Shown in pieces: positions 55,089 through 62,246 of a stretch of 64,000 nucleotides of DNA. Below the pieces are notes generated by a model that worked only from the letters and a program-made list of their open reading frames with translations, made no database searches and was not told the origin of the DNA. The stretch's first letter is position 1, and each line of letters starts with the position of its first letter. Source of the stretch: Myxosarcina sp. GI1 (GTDB lineage: Bacteria; Cyanobacteriota; Cyanobacteriia; Cyanobacteriales; Xenococcaceae); contig NZ_JRFE01000014.1 in NCBI RefSeq assembly GCF_000756305.1, forward strand, positions 215,670 through 279,669. Reading direction: 5' to 3'. The position numbers and the translations under genes were made by a program.

Positions 55089-55773
55089 TTAAATAGCTCT
55101 TGTCTTTGGCCACCAATGGTAGCAAGTTAACCCTTTAATCAAATCTCGCTGTTGTAGTAGTTTCTGACAACGAATGACTAACAATTCTTCCAGTTGCTTG
55201 AGGGAATGAACTCTATAATTAGCAACAACTTCATTGGTTAAAGGCCACAATTTTTCTGCGGGCTGCAATTCAGGAGAGTGAGCTGGTAAAAAACATAGAT
55301 CTAATCCTTCTGGTAATTGTAGTTAATGAGCAATGTGCCAACCTGCTTGGTCTAAGACCAGCAATCCTCTCTTGTTTCGATTGAGTTGAAATTCACGAGC
55401 AAAATCTGCCAACACTCGATTAAATAGTTCGGTATTAGTATATGGTAATATCCACCAATAACTTTCTCCCGACTCTGGATGAACAAATCCATACAACCAG
55501 ACCCATTCATACTGAATTTTAACTTTAGCGAGCGGTTGTTCACCTTTCGGTGTCCAGACACGACGTAGGATTGGCTGTAACCCTAAACGATGTTCATCTT
55601 CCACCATACTTCAATGTCTGCTTTGGAATATCGAGCTTGAAGCCACGATAATTGACAATTTAGTTTTCTTGGTGCGCGTTCCCTTGCTGATTAAAAATCA
55701 GCGGGGTCGCACCGCTTTTTTCCAGTCTCGTTGTTCGGCCAGAGAAATTTCATCATGTTTTGCCCATCGGTAA
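55089..55773 (-). pseudogene. IS630-family transposase, decayed C-terminal part
   Basis: The reverse strand codes for the DDE half of an IS630 transposase in broken pieces. In order they read RWAKHDEISLAEQRDWKK, an inserted palindromic element, KLNCQLSWLQARYSKADIEVW, a one-base frameshift, EDEHRLGLQPILRRVWTPKG (first Asp), LLVLDQAGWHIAH (second Asp), a TAA codon, LPEGLDLCFLPAHSPELQPA (catalytic Glu region) and a natural stop at 55089. At least three inactivating changes are visible. The N-terminal HTH part is missing; a fragment of that kind lies at 1-242 but need not be the same copy. It abuts tRNA-Gly. Confidence 0.85.
55668..55715. repeat. Palindromic mini-element, short form, inside the transposase relic
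   Basis: A 48-base element with outer arms GGTGCG (55671-55676) and CGCACC (55708-55713) and an inner hairpin GCTGATT/AATCAGC (55686-55702). Its ends CTTGGTGCGCGTTCC and CGCACCGCTTTT match the long copy at 36099. Flanking T4 runs may be a target duplication. Removing the element and one flank rejoins the transposase frame as WKKLNCQ. Confidence 0.65.
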
Positions 55774-55803
55774 CAAAGCTAAAAGCCTTACTGTAACTAA
55801 CTA

Positions 55804-55874
55804 AGCGGGTAGGGGGAATCGAACCCCCATCATTAGCTTGGAAGGCTAAGGTTTTACCACTAAACTACACCCGC
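55804..55874 (-). tRNA. tRNA-Gly, anticodon TCC
   Basis: The reverse strand folds into a cloverleaf. Acceptor GCGGGTG pairs with TACCCGC. Anticodon stem TTAGC/GCTAA carries the loop CTTCCAA, and the T arm is GGGGG with loop TTCGATT. The anticodon is TCC, reading GGA. The discriminator is T and no CCA is encoded. It lies next to the IS630 relic. Confidence 0.95.
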
Positions 55875-56007
55875 ATCATTTGCGATGCGCTATTTATCTT
55901 AGCATAAAATTCAAACGAAACCAGAAGTAGTCTTTATTAAATCTTAAATTTGCTATAAGTATAATAGCGATCGCTCTTTCTAAAATAAATAGTTCAAAAC
56001 AAAACAA

Positions 56008-56027
56008 GCACCCACATAAGTAGGTGC
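56008..56027 (-). terminator. Terminator after rpmA
   Basis: On the reverse strand GCACCTAC and GTGGGTGC pair (one mismatch) around a 4-base loop, followed by a T-rich run (TTGTTTTGTTTT). It is 27 bases beyond the rpmA stop. Confidence 0.7.
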
Positions 56028-56053
56028 ATTAAACTAAGACACATAAATTAAGC

Positions 56054-56323
56054 TTAAGCAGCTTTTTCGGTAGCAGGATAAACGCTTACTTTTCTTTGTC
56101 CTCTGGTTCTATATTCAAACTTGACAATGCCGTTGATTAAGGAATACAAAGTATCGTCACTGCCGCGACCGACATTATTACCAGGATGATATTTAGTTCC
56201 TCTCTGACGAACTATGATGCCACCAGCTTTTACTGCCTGATCGCCATAGCGTTTAACACCTAGTCGCTTAGAATTAGAGTCGCGACCGTTTCGGGTACTA
56301 CCAGTTCCTTTCTTGTGAGCCAT
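56054..56323 (-). CDS. rpmA: 50S ribosomal protein L27
   Basis: An 89-residue protein of the large subunit whose N-terminus reaches the peptidyl-transferase centre. [27 protein letters not shown] and [21 protein letters not shown] are diagnostic. It begins with MAHKKG and needs no N-terminal processing, unlike Firmicutes L27. It is 36 bases after rplU in the same operon and is followed by a terminator. Confidence 0.97.
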   Translation of the reverse strand: MAHKKGTGSTRNGRDSNSKRLGVKRYGDQAVKAGGIIVRQRGTKYHPGNNVGRGSDDTLYSLINGIVKFEYRTRGQRKVSVYPATEKAA

Positions 56324-56359
56324 GTTGTTCTCCTATATTTTTTAACTAGATAATTTAGT

Positions 56360-56761
56360 TTATTCCGCCGCAGTCTCTACTGGTTCTGAAGCAGTTTCAG
56401 TTGCTGCCGATGCTGTCTCGCCTTCGGCAGATGCGATCGCAGTACCTTTAAGATTAATCGAATCAATCATCAAACGAGTTAATTCTTGACGATGTCCGCG
56501 TTTTTTGCGAGTTTTCTTTTTGGGCTGCATCTTGTAGACAATTACTTTTTTGCCTCGACGATGACGCATGACCGTTCCTTCTACCGTAGCACCTTCAATG
56601 TAAGGTTGACCTACGGTGATGTCGCCGTCATTGTTTACTAGTAAAACTTTGTCTATAGAGTAATTAGAATCTGGTTCTACGGATAGCAGCTCGATATCAT
56701 AAAAACGACCTGGTTCTACCCATAGTTGTTTGCCGCCTGTTTCGATAATTGCGTAAGTCAT
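56360..56761 (-). CDS. rplU: 50S ribosomal protein L21
   Basis: About 133 residues from the ATG at 56761 ([18 protein letters not shown]), chosen over the longer frame to 56800 because L21 starts at [45 protein letters not shown] is the L21 core. An acidic Ala/Glu-rich tail of about 25 residues ([20 protein letters not shown]) follows and is longer than in E. coli. It is first in rplU-rpmA. Confidence 0.95.
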   Translation of the reverse strand: MTYAIIETGGKQLWVEPGRFYDIELLSVEPDSNYSIDKVLLVNNDGDITVGQPYIEGATVEGTVMRHRRGKKVIVYKMQPKKKTRKKRGHRQELTRLMIDSINLKGTAIASAEGETASAATETASEPVETAAE

Positions 56762-56896
56762 GAGTTTGCCTATAGTGAGTGTTGCCGTACGGGTAGCCAA
56801 ATATGGCTTTTAACTGTCTCAACCCGATCCGAGCAGATAGTTGACGCACAATCTCTAATTATACATCTAATTTTATATATTTTAACTATTTTTTTA

Positions 56897-57370
56897 TTAG
56901 CCTAAGCTCGATTCAGAGGTATTTTCTTTTTCTAACCACAGAGTAACGGGACCATCATTAGCAATTTGCACCTCCATCATCGCGCCAAATTTACCTGTTT
57001 CTACTCGCAAACCACTTTGTCTGAGTTTGGTAACAAAGCGATCGTATAATTGTTCGGCGATCGCGGGAGGTGCCGAACTGCTAAAAGAAGGACGGCGACC
57101 TTTACGACAGTCGCCATAGAGAGTAAACTGACTGACTACTAAGATTTCTCCGTTAATGTCCTTAACTGACTTAGACCACTTATTACTATCATCTGCATCT
57201 TCGGGAAATAGTCTTAATTCCAAACATTTACGGCACATCCAATCTAGTTCGGCATCTGTATCATTAAGAGAAATTCCTACTAGTAAATTCAAACCCCGAC
57301 CGATTTTGCCAATAATTTCTCCGTCAACGCTAACGGAAGAAGATGTGACCCTTTGAATAATTACACGCAT
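56897..57370 (-). CDS. dtd: D-aminoacyl-tRNA deacylase
   Basis: About 157 residues from the ATG at 57370 ([18 protein letters not shown]); an upstream ATG seven codons earlier is less likely. It removes D-amino acids mischarged to tRNA. The motifs SQFTLYGD (active-site SQxxL) and the GPVTLWLE end (Gly-cisPro) are intact. The C-terminal extension ([10 protein letters not shown]) is short. It is downstream of the CobW gene on the same strand, with a palindromic repeat between them. Confidence 0.95.
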   Translation of the reverse strand: MRVIIQRVTSSSVSVDGEIIGKIGRGLNLLVGISLNDTDAELDWMCRKCLELRLFPEDADDSNKWSKSVKDINGEILVVSQFTLYGDCRKGRRPSFSSSAPPAIAEQLYDRFVTKLRQSGLRVETGKFGAMMEVQIANDGPVTLWLEKENTSESSLG

Positions 57371-57402
57371 TTGATTAGGATTAATTCTCAAATGATTTTT
57401 TT

Positions 57403-57454
57403 GTAGGGGTAAGGCATTGCCTTGCCCCTACCATATGGCGATTCGCGAATCGCC
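57403..57454. repeat. Two adjacent palindromes between the CobW gene and dtd
   Basis: GTAGGGGYAAGGCA arms pair across 57403-57431, and GGCGATTCG/CGAATCGCC pairs at 57437-57454. The second palindrome ends 2 bases before the CobW stop codon. Such GTAGGGG/CCCCTAC palindromes recur between cyanobacterial genes, and a degenerate one begins at 41092. It may also serve as a terminator for the CobW gene. Confidence 0.7.
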
Positions 57455-57455
57455 C

Positions 57456-58553
57456 CTACTTGCCGAATCCCTTGCCGCGATCGCTCTTTGGCATACACAG
57501 ACAATTTTCAATCTGCTGGCGCAACGTATCGTGGTCTAGATTTTGTCCGATTAATACCAACTGATTTTTTTGATCGCCCCGCCATTCTTCATCCTCGATG
57601 GTAAATCTTTTACCGCTTAGATGGAAAACATGACGTTTGGGACTTTCATCAAACCATAAAATACCCTTCGCACGAAACACGCTTTGAGGTAATTGGTTGT
57701 CGAGGAAGTATTGGAATTTTCTAATTGATAGAGGTTTATCAAACTGTAGCGATAGAGAAGTAAAACCATCGTTCTCTAAATGATCGGAATGATGGTGATG
57801 ATGTTCGTGGTCGTGATGGTGGTCACGATCGTGGTCATGATGATGGTGATGGTCGTGGTCGTGGTCGTGAGATTGTGACTCTGCTTCGGCAAAATATTTA
57901 TCCGACTCAAATAAACCCACGCTAAGAATTAAAGGTAAAGCAACCTGTGATTTTTGGGTGCGTAAAATTCTGGCATCGTTTTTTAAATCTCTCAGTCTGA
58001 CTTCTAAAGCATCTACGTCTGCTTCTTCTACCAAATCGGTTTTATTGAGGACGATGACATCACCATATTGAATTTGGCTTTGTGCGGCTTGGGAGTTAAA
58101 TAGATCGAGACTAAAGTTGGCGCAGTCTACCATCGTAACGATTGAATCTAAGCGAGTCATGTCGCGCAATTCCGTACCCAAAAAGGTCAGTGCCACGGGG
58201 AGGGGATCGGCAAGTCCCGTAGTTTCTACTACCAAGTAATCGATCTTTTCATCTCGTTCGAGAATTTTATAAACGGCGTTGACTAAATCTTCGTTGATGG
58301 TGCAGCAAATACAGCCGTTGTTTAACTCGACCATATTATCTTCGGTAGTAACGATTAACTCGTTATCGATGCCGATTTCACCAAACTCATTGACTAATAC
58401 GGCAGTTTTTAATCCTTCTTGATTGGTTAGAATGTGGTTGAGAAGAGTGGTTTTACCGCTACCGAGAAAGCCAGTAATGATAGTAACGGGTAAACCGCGT
58501 TTGGCTGCATCCATGCTGGAGGATTCGGGAGTTTGAGTGTTAACAGTAGTCAT
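57456..58553 (-). CDS. CobW/COG0523 family G3E GTPase with His-rich metal loop
   Basis: A 365-residue GTP-binding metal chaperone or insertase. It has Walker A GFLGSGKTTLLNHIL, the metal site CICCTINEDL (C-x-C-C), the switch VETTGLADP and LNKTDLVEEAD. Between about residues 225 and 260 lies a run of His/Asp repeats (HDHDHDHHHHHDHDRDHH and similar) that can hold several zinc ions. The C-terminal CobW_C domain follows (IRKFQYFLDNQLPQSVFRAKGILWF). It is likely a zinc-handling member, not the cobalamin enzyme. No Zur site is obvious upstream. Confidence 0.9.
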   Translation of the reverse strand: MTTVNTQTPESSSMDAAKRGLPVTIITGFLGSGKTTLLNHILTNQEGLKTAVLVNEFGEIGIDNELIVTTEDNMVELNNGCICCTINEDLVNAVYKILERDEKIDYLVVETTGLADPLPVALTFLGTELRDMTRLDSIVTMVDCANFSLDLFNSQAAQSQIQYGDVIVLNKTDLVEEADVDALEVRLRDLKNDARILRTQKSQVALPLILSVGLFESDKYFAEAESQSHDHDHDHHHHHDHDRDHHHDHEHHHHHSDHLENDGFTSLSLQFDKPLSIRKFQYFLDNQLPQSVFRAKGILWFDESPKRHVFHLSGKRFTIEDEEWRGDQKNQLVLIGQNLDHDTLRQQIENCLCMPKSDRGKGFGK

Positions 58554-58852
58554 AGCGATCGCTTGTAACTGGACAGTCTTAAACTAAATAACAATAATGT
58601 TTTGTATCCACATTATTATTACGTATTTACGATCTTAGGTCAGTCTGAGGGGCAATTGCTATAGCTGAGGCATCGCTAAGAAAGCAATTAGATTTTCTTG
58701 AAGCTACTGAATCTTGCACCCGTACTAATACGTTATAATTCAATCTGTTCCCGTACCTGCGTCAGTAGTAGCGAACGAGCAAATTAAAAAGTGCAATTGC
58801 TTTTACTCAGCCAGAAGCTTTATCGTTAGTAATTTATTGTAATTTAAAGTTA

Positions 58853-60574
58853 ATGACAGCCAATCAATTCCCAGACGATCGCCAAAATAAATCTAATTTA
58901 GACGAAATTCGCGCTACTAGAATTGAAAAGCTACAGCAACTCAAAGATTTGGGTTTAAATCCTTATGCCTATAAGTGGGATATAAGCCATCATGCAGCGG
59001 AGTTACAGGAAAAATACGCCGATTTAGCCGAAGGAGAAGAAGTTGCCGACGAAGTGGCGATCGCAGGTAGAATTGTCGCCCGTCGCGTATTTGGCAAACT
59101 GGCTTTTTTTGAACTGCAAGACGAAACGGGAAAAATTCAGCTTTACTTAGAAAAAAAACGCATCAACAACACCATGTCCGATTTGGTGGGTGCGTTCAAT
59201 TACCTCAAAAAACTTTCGGATACGGGGGATATTTTGGGTGTCAAAGGCACGATTAAAAGAACTGAAAAAGGCGAACTTTCGGTATACGTCAGCGAGTTTG
59301 CCATTTTGACCAAATCTCTATTACCCCTACCAGATAAATGGGCTGGCTTAACCGATACCGAAAAACGCTATCGTCAGCGATATGTAGATCTAATCGCCAA
59401 CCCACAGGTAAGACAGACTTTTCGCCTTCGCGCCAAAATTACCGCTGCCATTCGCCGCTATTTAGAAACCAGAGACTTTTTAGAAATCGAAACTCCCGTA
59501 TTGCAAAGTGAAGCTGGTGGTGCCGATGCCCGTCCGTTTGTCACCTATCATAATACATTGGAGATGGATTTATATCTCCGCATCGCTACCGAGTTGCATT
59601 TAAAAAGATTAATCGTCGGTGGTTTTGAGAAAGTATTTGAGTTGGGCAGAATTTTTCGTAATGAAGGGGTTTCTACGCGCCACAATCCTGAATTCACCTC
59701 GATAGAAGTTTATCAGGCGTATGCCGACTACAACGACATGATGGCGTTGACCGAAAATCTAATTAGTAACGTCGCCCAGGAAGTTTTAGGAACGACTAAA
59801 TTAAACTATCAAGGAGAGGCGATCGATCTTAGTACTCCCTGGCGTAGAGTTACCATGCACGACCTGGTTAAAGAGTCAACAGGGGTCGATTTTAGCAGCT
59901 TCAATGACTTTGAAGAGGCTAAAGCCGCAGCACAAAATGCAGGAATTGAAGTTCCAGCAGAATGTAGCAGCATTGGTAAATTACTTAACGAAGCTTTCGA
60001 GCAAAAAGTAGAAGCAACTTTAATTCAACCAACATTTGTAGTTGACTATCCTGTAGAAATTTCCCCTTTGGCAAAACCCCATCGCAGTAAGCCAGGTATG
60101 GTCGAAAGATTTGAACTATTTATCGTTGGTAGAGAAACCGCCAATAGTTTTTCTGAGTTGACAGATCCTTTAGATCAAAGACAGAGACTGGAAGCACAGG
60201 CAGCCAAAAAAGCGGCAGGAGATTTAGAGGCACAAGACGTAGACGAAGACTTTTTAGCGGCTTTAGAATACGGAATGCCTCCTACTGGCGGCTTGGGCAT
60301 TGGAATAGATCGTCTGGTAATGTTGTTGGCAGACTCTCCTAGCATTCGCGACGTTATTGCTTTTCCCCTACTTAAATCTCAAAGTGAAGCGATTAAATCT
60401 TTTGATTACGACGAGAACAAACAAATTCTTAAAGTTGTTTTTAATAACGGTAGCGTTTACAAATATCTCGACGTACCTCAATCAGTTTATCGAGAATTGA
60501 AAGAAAGTTCCTCTGTAGGTCAGTATTTTAACTCTCAAATCAAAAATAAATATGGTTTCGATCGCGAGGTTTGA
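58853..60574 (+). CDS. lysS: Lysyl-tRNA synthetase with C-terminal KTSC domain
   Basis: A 573-residue class II synthetase. The OB anticodon-binding domain covers about residues 60-165, with motif 1 near residue 200 ([29 protein letters not shown]). Motif 2 is [23 protein letters not shown], and motif 3 is [18 protein letters not shown]. After the usual end at about residue 500 there is a KTSC domain ([30 protein letters not shown] to [15 protein letters not shown]). KTSC domains are known at the end of some LysS; their role is unknown. It stands alone, with its promoter in 58554-58852. Confidence 0.95.
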   Translation: MTANQFPDDRQNKSNLDEIRATRIEKLQQLKDLGLNPYAYKWDISHHAAELQEKYADLAEGEEVADEVAIAGRIVARRVFGKLAFFELQDETGKIQLYLEKKRINNTMSDLVGAFNYLKKLSDTGDILGVKGTIKRTEKGELSVYVSEFAILTKSLLPLPDKWAGLTDTEKRYRQRYVDLIANPQVRQTFRLRAKITAAIRRYLETRDFLEIETPVLQSEAGGADARPFVTYHNTLEMDLYLRIATELHLKRLIVGGFEKVFELGRIFRNEGVSTRHNPEFTSIEVYQAYADYNDMMALTENLISNVAQEVLGTTKLNYQGEAIDLSTPWRRVTMHDLVKESTGVDFSSFNDFEEAKAAAQNAGIEVPAECSSIGKLLNEAFEQKVEATLIQPTFVVDYPVEISPLAKPHRSKPGMVERFELFIVGRETANSFSELTDPLDQRQRLEAQAAKKAAGDLEAQDVDEDFLAALEYGMPPTGGLGIGIDRLVMLLADSPSIRDVIAFPLLKSQSEAIKSFDYDENKQILKVVFNNGSVYKYLDVPQSVYRELKESSSVGQYFNSQIKNKYGFDREV

Positions 60575-60662
60575 ACGGATAAACAATATTAGTAGGTAGA
60601 AGGTTTGAGCTAACTACCTACTAACTAGTGCCTTTTATTACCTAAATCATAGTGCCTAGAGT

Positions 60663-61082
60663 CTAATTGCTAAAAGCATCTTTAATATTTTCAACGGTGC
60701 TTTCAACGAAATTTTTACTTTCGTCTACTGCTTCTTGAGTGCGAGCGGCATCTTTATTGGCTTTTTCTTGAATTCGAGCCGCATCTCTTTTAGCTTTATT
60801 TTCAAGAAAACTATTTTCGTCTGTAGCGCGATCGACTTTCGCAGCATTTTCTCTAGCAGTTTCTTTAACTTCTTGTGCTGTATCTCGAATAAAGTCTTTG
60901 GTCGAACCTGCGTCTTCACTAGCCTTGCCTCGAACTTCGTTACCAAAGTCAGCTGCCATAGCTGTATGGTTGGGGATAAAAGCACCTTGCCACATCAAAG
61001 CGATCGCTAAAAGAGATAATAGAGTTGTAGTAACCCAGCGTCTTACAATCGAAAGCCGTTTATTAAAATTATTTAATTTCAT
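60663..61082 (-). CDS. Exported helical LEA-like protein
   Basis: About 139 residues from the ATG at 61082 (MKLNNFNKRLSIVRRWVTT); longer in-frame starts exist to 61139. It has a signal peptide (LLSLLAIALMWQGAFIPN, cleavage near HTAMAA) and then a mature part rich in Ala, Lys, Glu and Asp. That part has 11-residue LEA/apolipoprotein-like periodicity, for example DAARIQEKANKDAARTQEAVDESKNF. Such proteins are abundant in cyanobacteria and often stress-linked; no enzyme activity is expected. A 17-base direct repeat lies upstream. Confidence 0.7.
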   Translation of the reverse strand: MKLNNFNKRLSIVRRWVTTTLLSLLAIALMWQGAFIPNHTAMAADFGNEVRGKASEDAGSTKDFIRDTAQEVKETARENAAKVDRATDENSFLENKAKRDAARIQEKANKDAARTQEAVDESKNFVESTVENIKDAFSN

Positions 61083-61167
61083 TAAATACTCCATGAGATT
61101 TATTATTCTCATTTGTACTGCATTTGGTTTATCAGCCAAATCGTTCCCTAGATAGAGCTTTTTGGAG

Positions 61168-61236
61168 GCTTAGTTATCAAACAAAAATTTTTTAAATAAA
61201 TAAAACGAATGATTTTTCCGCTTAGTTATCAAACAA
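61168..61236. repeat. Pair of 17-base direct repeats upstream of the LEA-like gene
   Basis: GCTTAGTTATCAAACAA occurs exactly at 61168-61184 and again at 61220-61236, 52 bases start to start (about five helical turns). The repeats sit 85-155 bases upstream of the LEA-like gene and could be regulator sites; repeat duplication is the alternative. Confidence 0.7.
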
Positions 61237-61299
61237 TGAATTGTTCAACCTTTTTTTATATTTTCTTTTTTTAACTTGAAAACAGTGTATTTCAGTGTG

Positions 61300-62229
61300 T
61301 TATTTATCGCTCGGTTTCTTTAGCTTTCGTTTGAAATAGCAACCACCTGCAATAATTCCCGATAGTAAAATCCCCAAACCAGGAGAAAACTCAAAAGGAA
61401 CGGCTGCACTATTAGTAGTTACCTGAAATGATTCGCCATCGCTTAAATTATAGTTCCATTCGTATGCCGAAGTTACAGGATCGCTAGTAGATGAAGCTGC
61501 TTCTAAATCATTATCTAAATAATTATTTACGACTAGATTTTCGTTAGAGGAAACGGCACTTAAATTATTGTTCGGAGAACTATTATTTAAAACTAAATTT
61601 TCGCCTGATGGTTCTAGTAATTTGTCATATAGAGTATCTTCGTTAAAGTCAATTACATCTACTTCAGCATTGCGATCGCTCAATCCTGTAGAAGTTTGCT
61701 CTACTGTAGTAGTAATTTCGTAAAGATCTCCAGTTTGAGTAGCGGTATAGCTGTTGCTGTCAATACTCACGCGATCGCCACTATTACCAATACTAGCAAT
61801 TAAATCTTGATAAAAATAAAGATTGAAGTTGAGATTAGAACCACTAGTGTTAGTTACTGTCGCCGTTTGACCGAGGGTAGAACCATCATCGGCTAGGGAT
61901 AAATCTAAATCCATAGTAAAACCCGTACCGCTATAGTTAAGCGTTGCCGAACTACCATTATTAGTAAAAGTACCTTCAGTAAGGGTATCTAAAGGCTGTG
62001 CCTGACCGCTTCCCAAACGATAAAACCAACCTGTCTCGGTTAGCAACCTATCATCATCTACTTGCCAATCGCTAAAACCAAGACTGCCAGTAGTATCAAA
62101 ATCATCATCATAGGTAGCAATGTTACTACCAGATTCGAGAGTAAGATTAAAAGCATTAGCAGGCTGAAGCTGAATGCCAAATATAGTAAGTAAACTAAAA
62201 GATATTGGAGCTACGATCGCTTTAAACAT
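61300..62229 (-). CDS. Surface protein with PFEFSP C-terminal sorting signal
   Basis: A 309-residue protein with an N-terminal signal peptide (APISFSLLTIFGIQLQPANA) and beta-rich, Asn/Ser/Thr-rich mature domains. The C-terminus is PFEFSPGLGILLSGIIAGG, one membrane segment, then CYFKRKLKK. That tripartite end (PFEFSP motif, hydrophobic stretch, basic tail) is the PEP-CTERM-like (PFE-CTERM) signal used by cyanobacterial exosortases. The function of the exposed part is unknown. It follows the S8 protease by 17 bases on the same strand, so the two are probably co-expressed. Confidence 0.75.
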   Translation of the reverse strand: MFKAIVAPISFSLLTIFGIQLQPANAFNLTLESGSNIATYDDDFDTTGSLGFSDWQVDDDRLLTETGWFYRLGSGQAQPLDTLTEGTFTNNGSSATLNYSGTGFTMDLDLSLADDGSTLGQTATVTNTSGSNLNFNLYFYQDLIASIGNSGDRVSIDSNSYTATQTGDLYEITTTVEQTSTGLSDRNAEVDVIDFNEDTLYDKLLEPSGENLVLNNSSPNNNLSAVSSNENLVVNNYLDNDLEAASSTSDPVTSAYEWNYNLSDGESFQVTTNSAAVPFEFSPGLGILLSGIIAGGCYFKRKLKKPSDK

Positions 62230-62246
62230 AATATTTGAGTTAATTT

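Noticed and set aside
55352..55561. 69-codon alternative frame within the IS630 relic
   Set aside because: It is a shadow frame of the transposase piece with the catalytic motifs.
57422..57604. 60-codon plus-strand reading at the dtd-CobW junction
   Set aside because: It overlaps the palindromes and the CobW gene end and has no protein motif.
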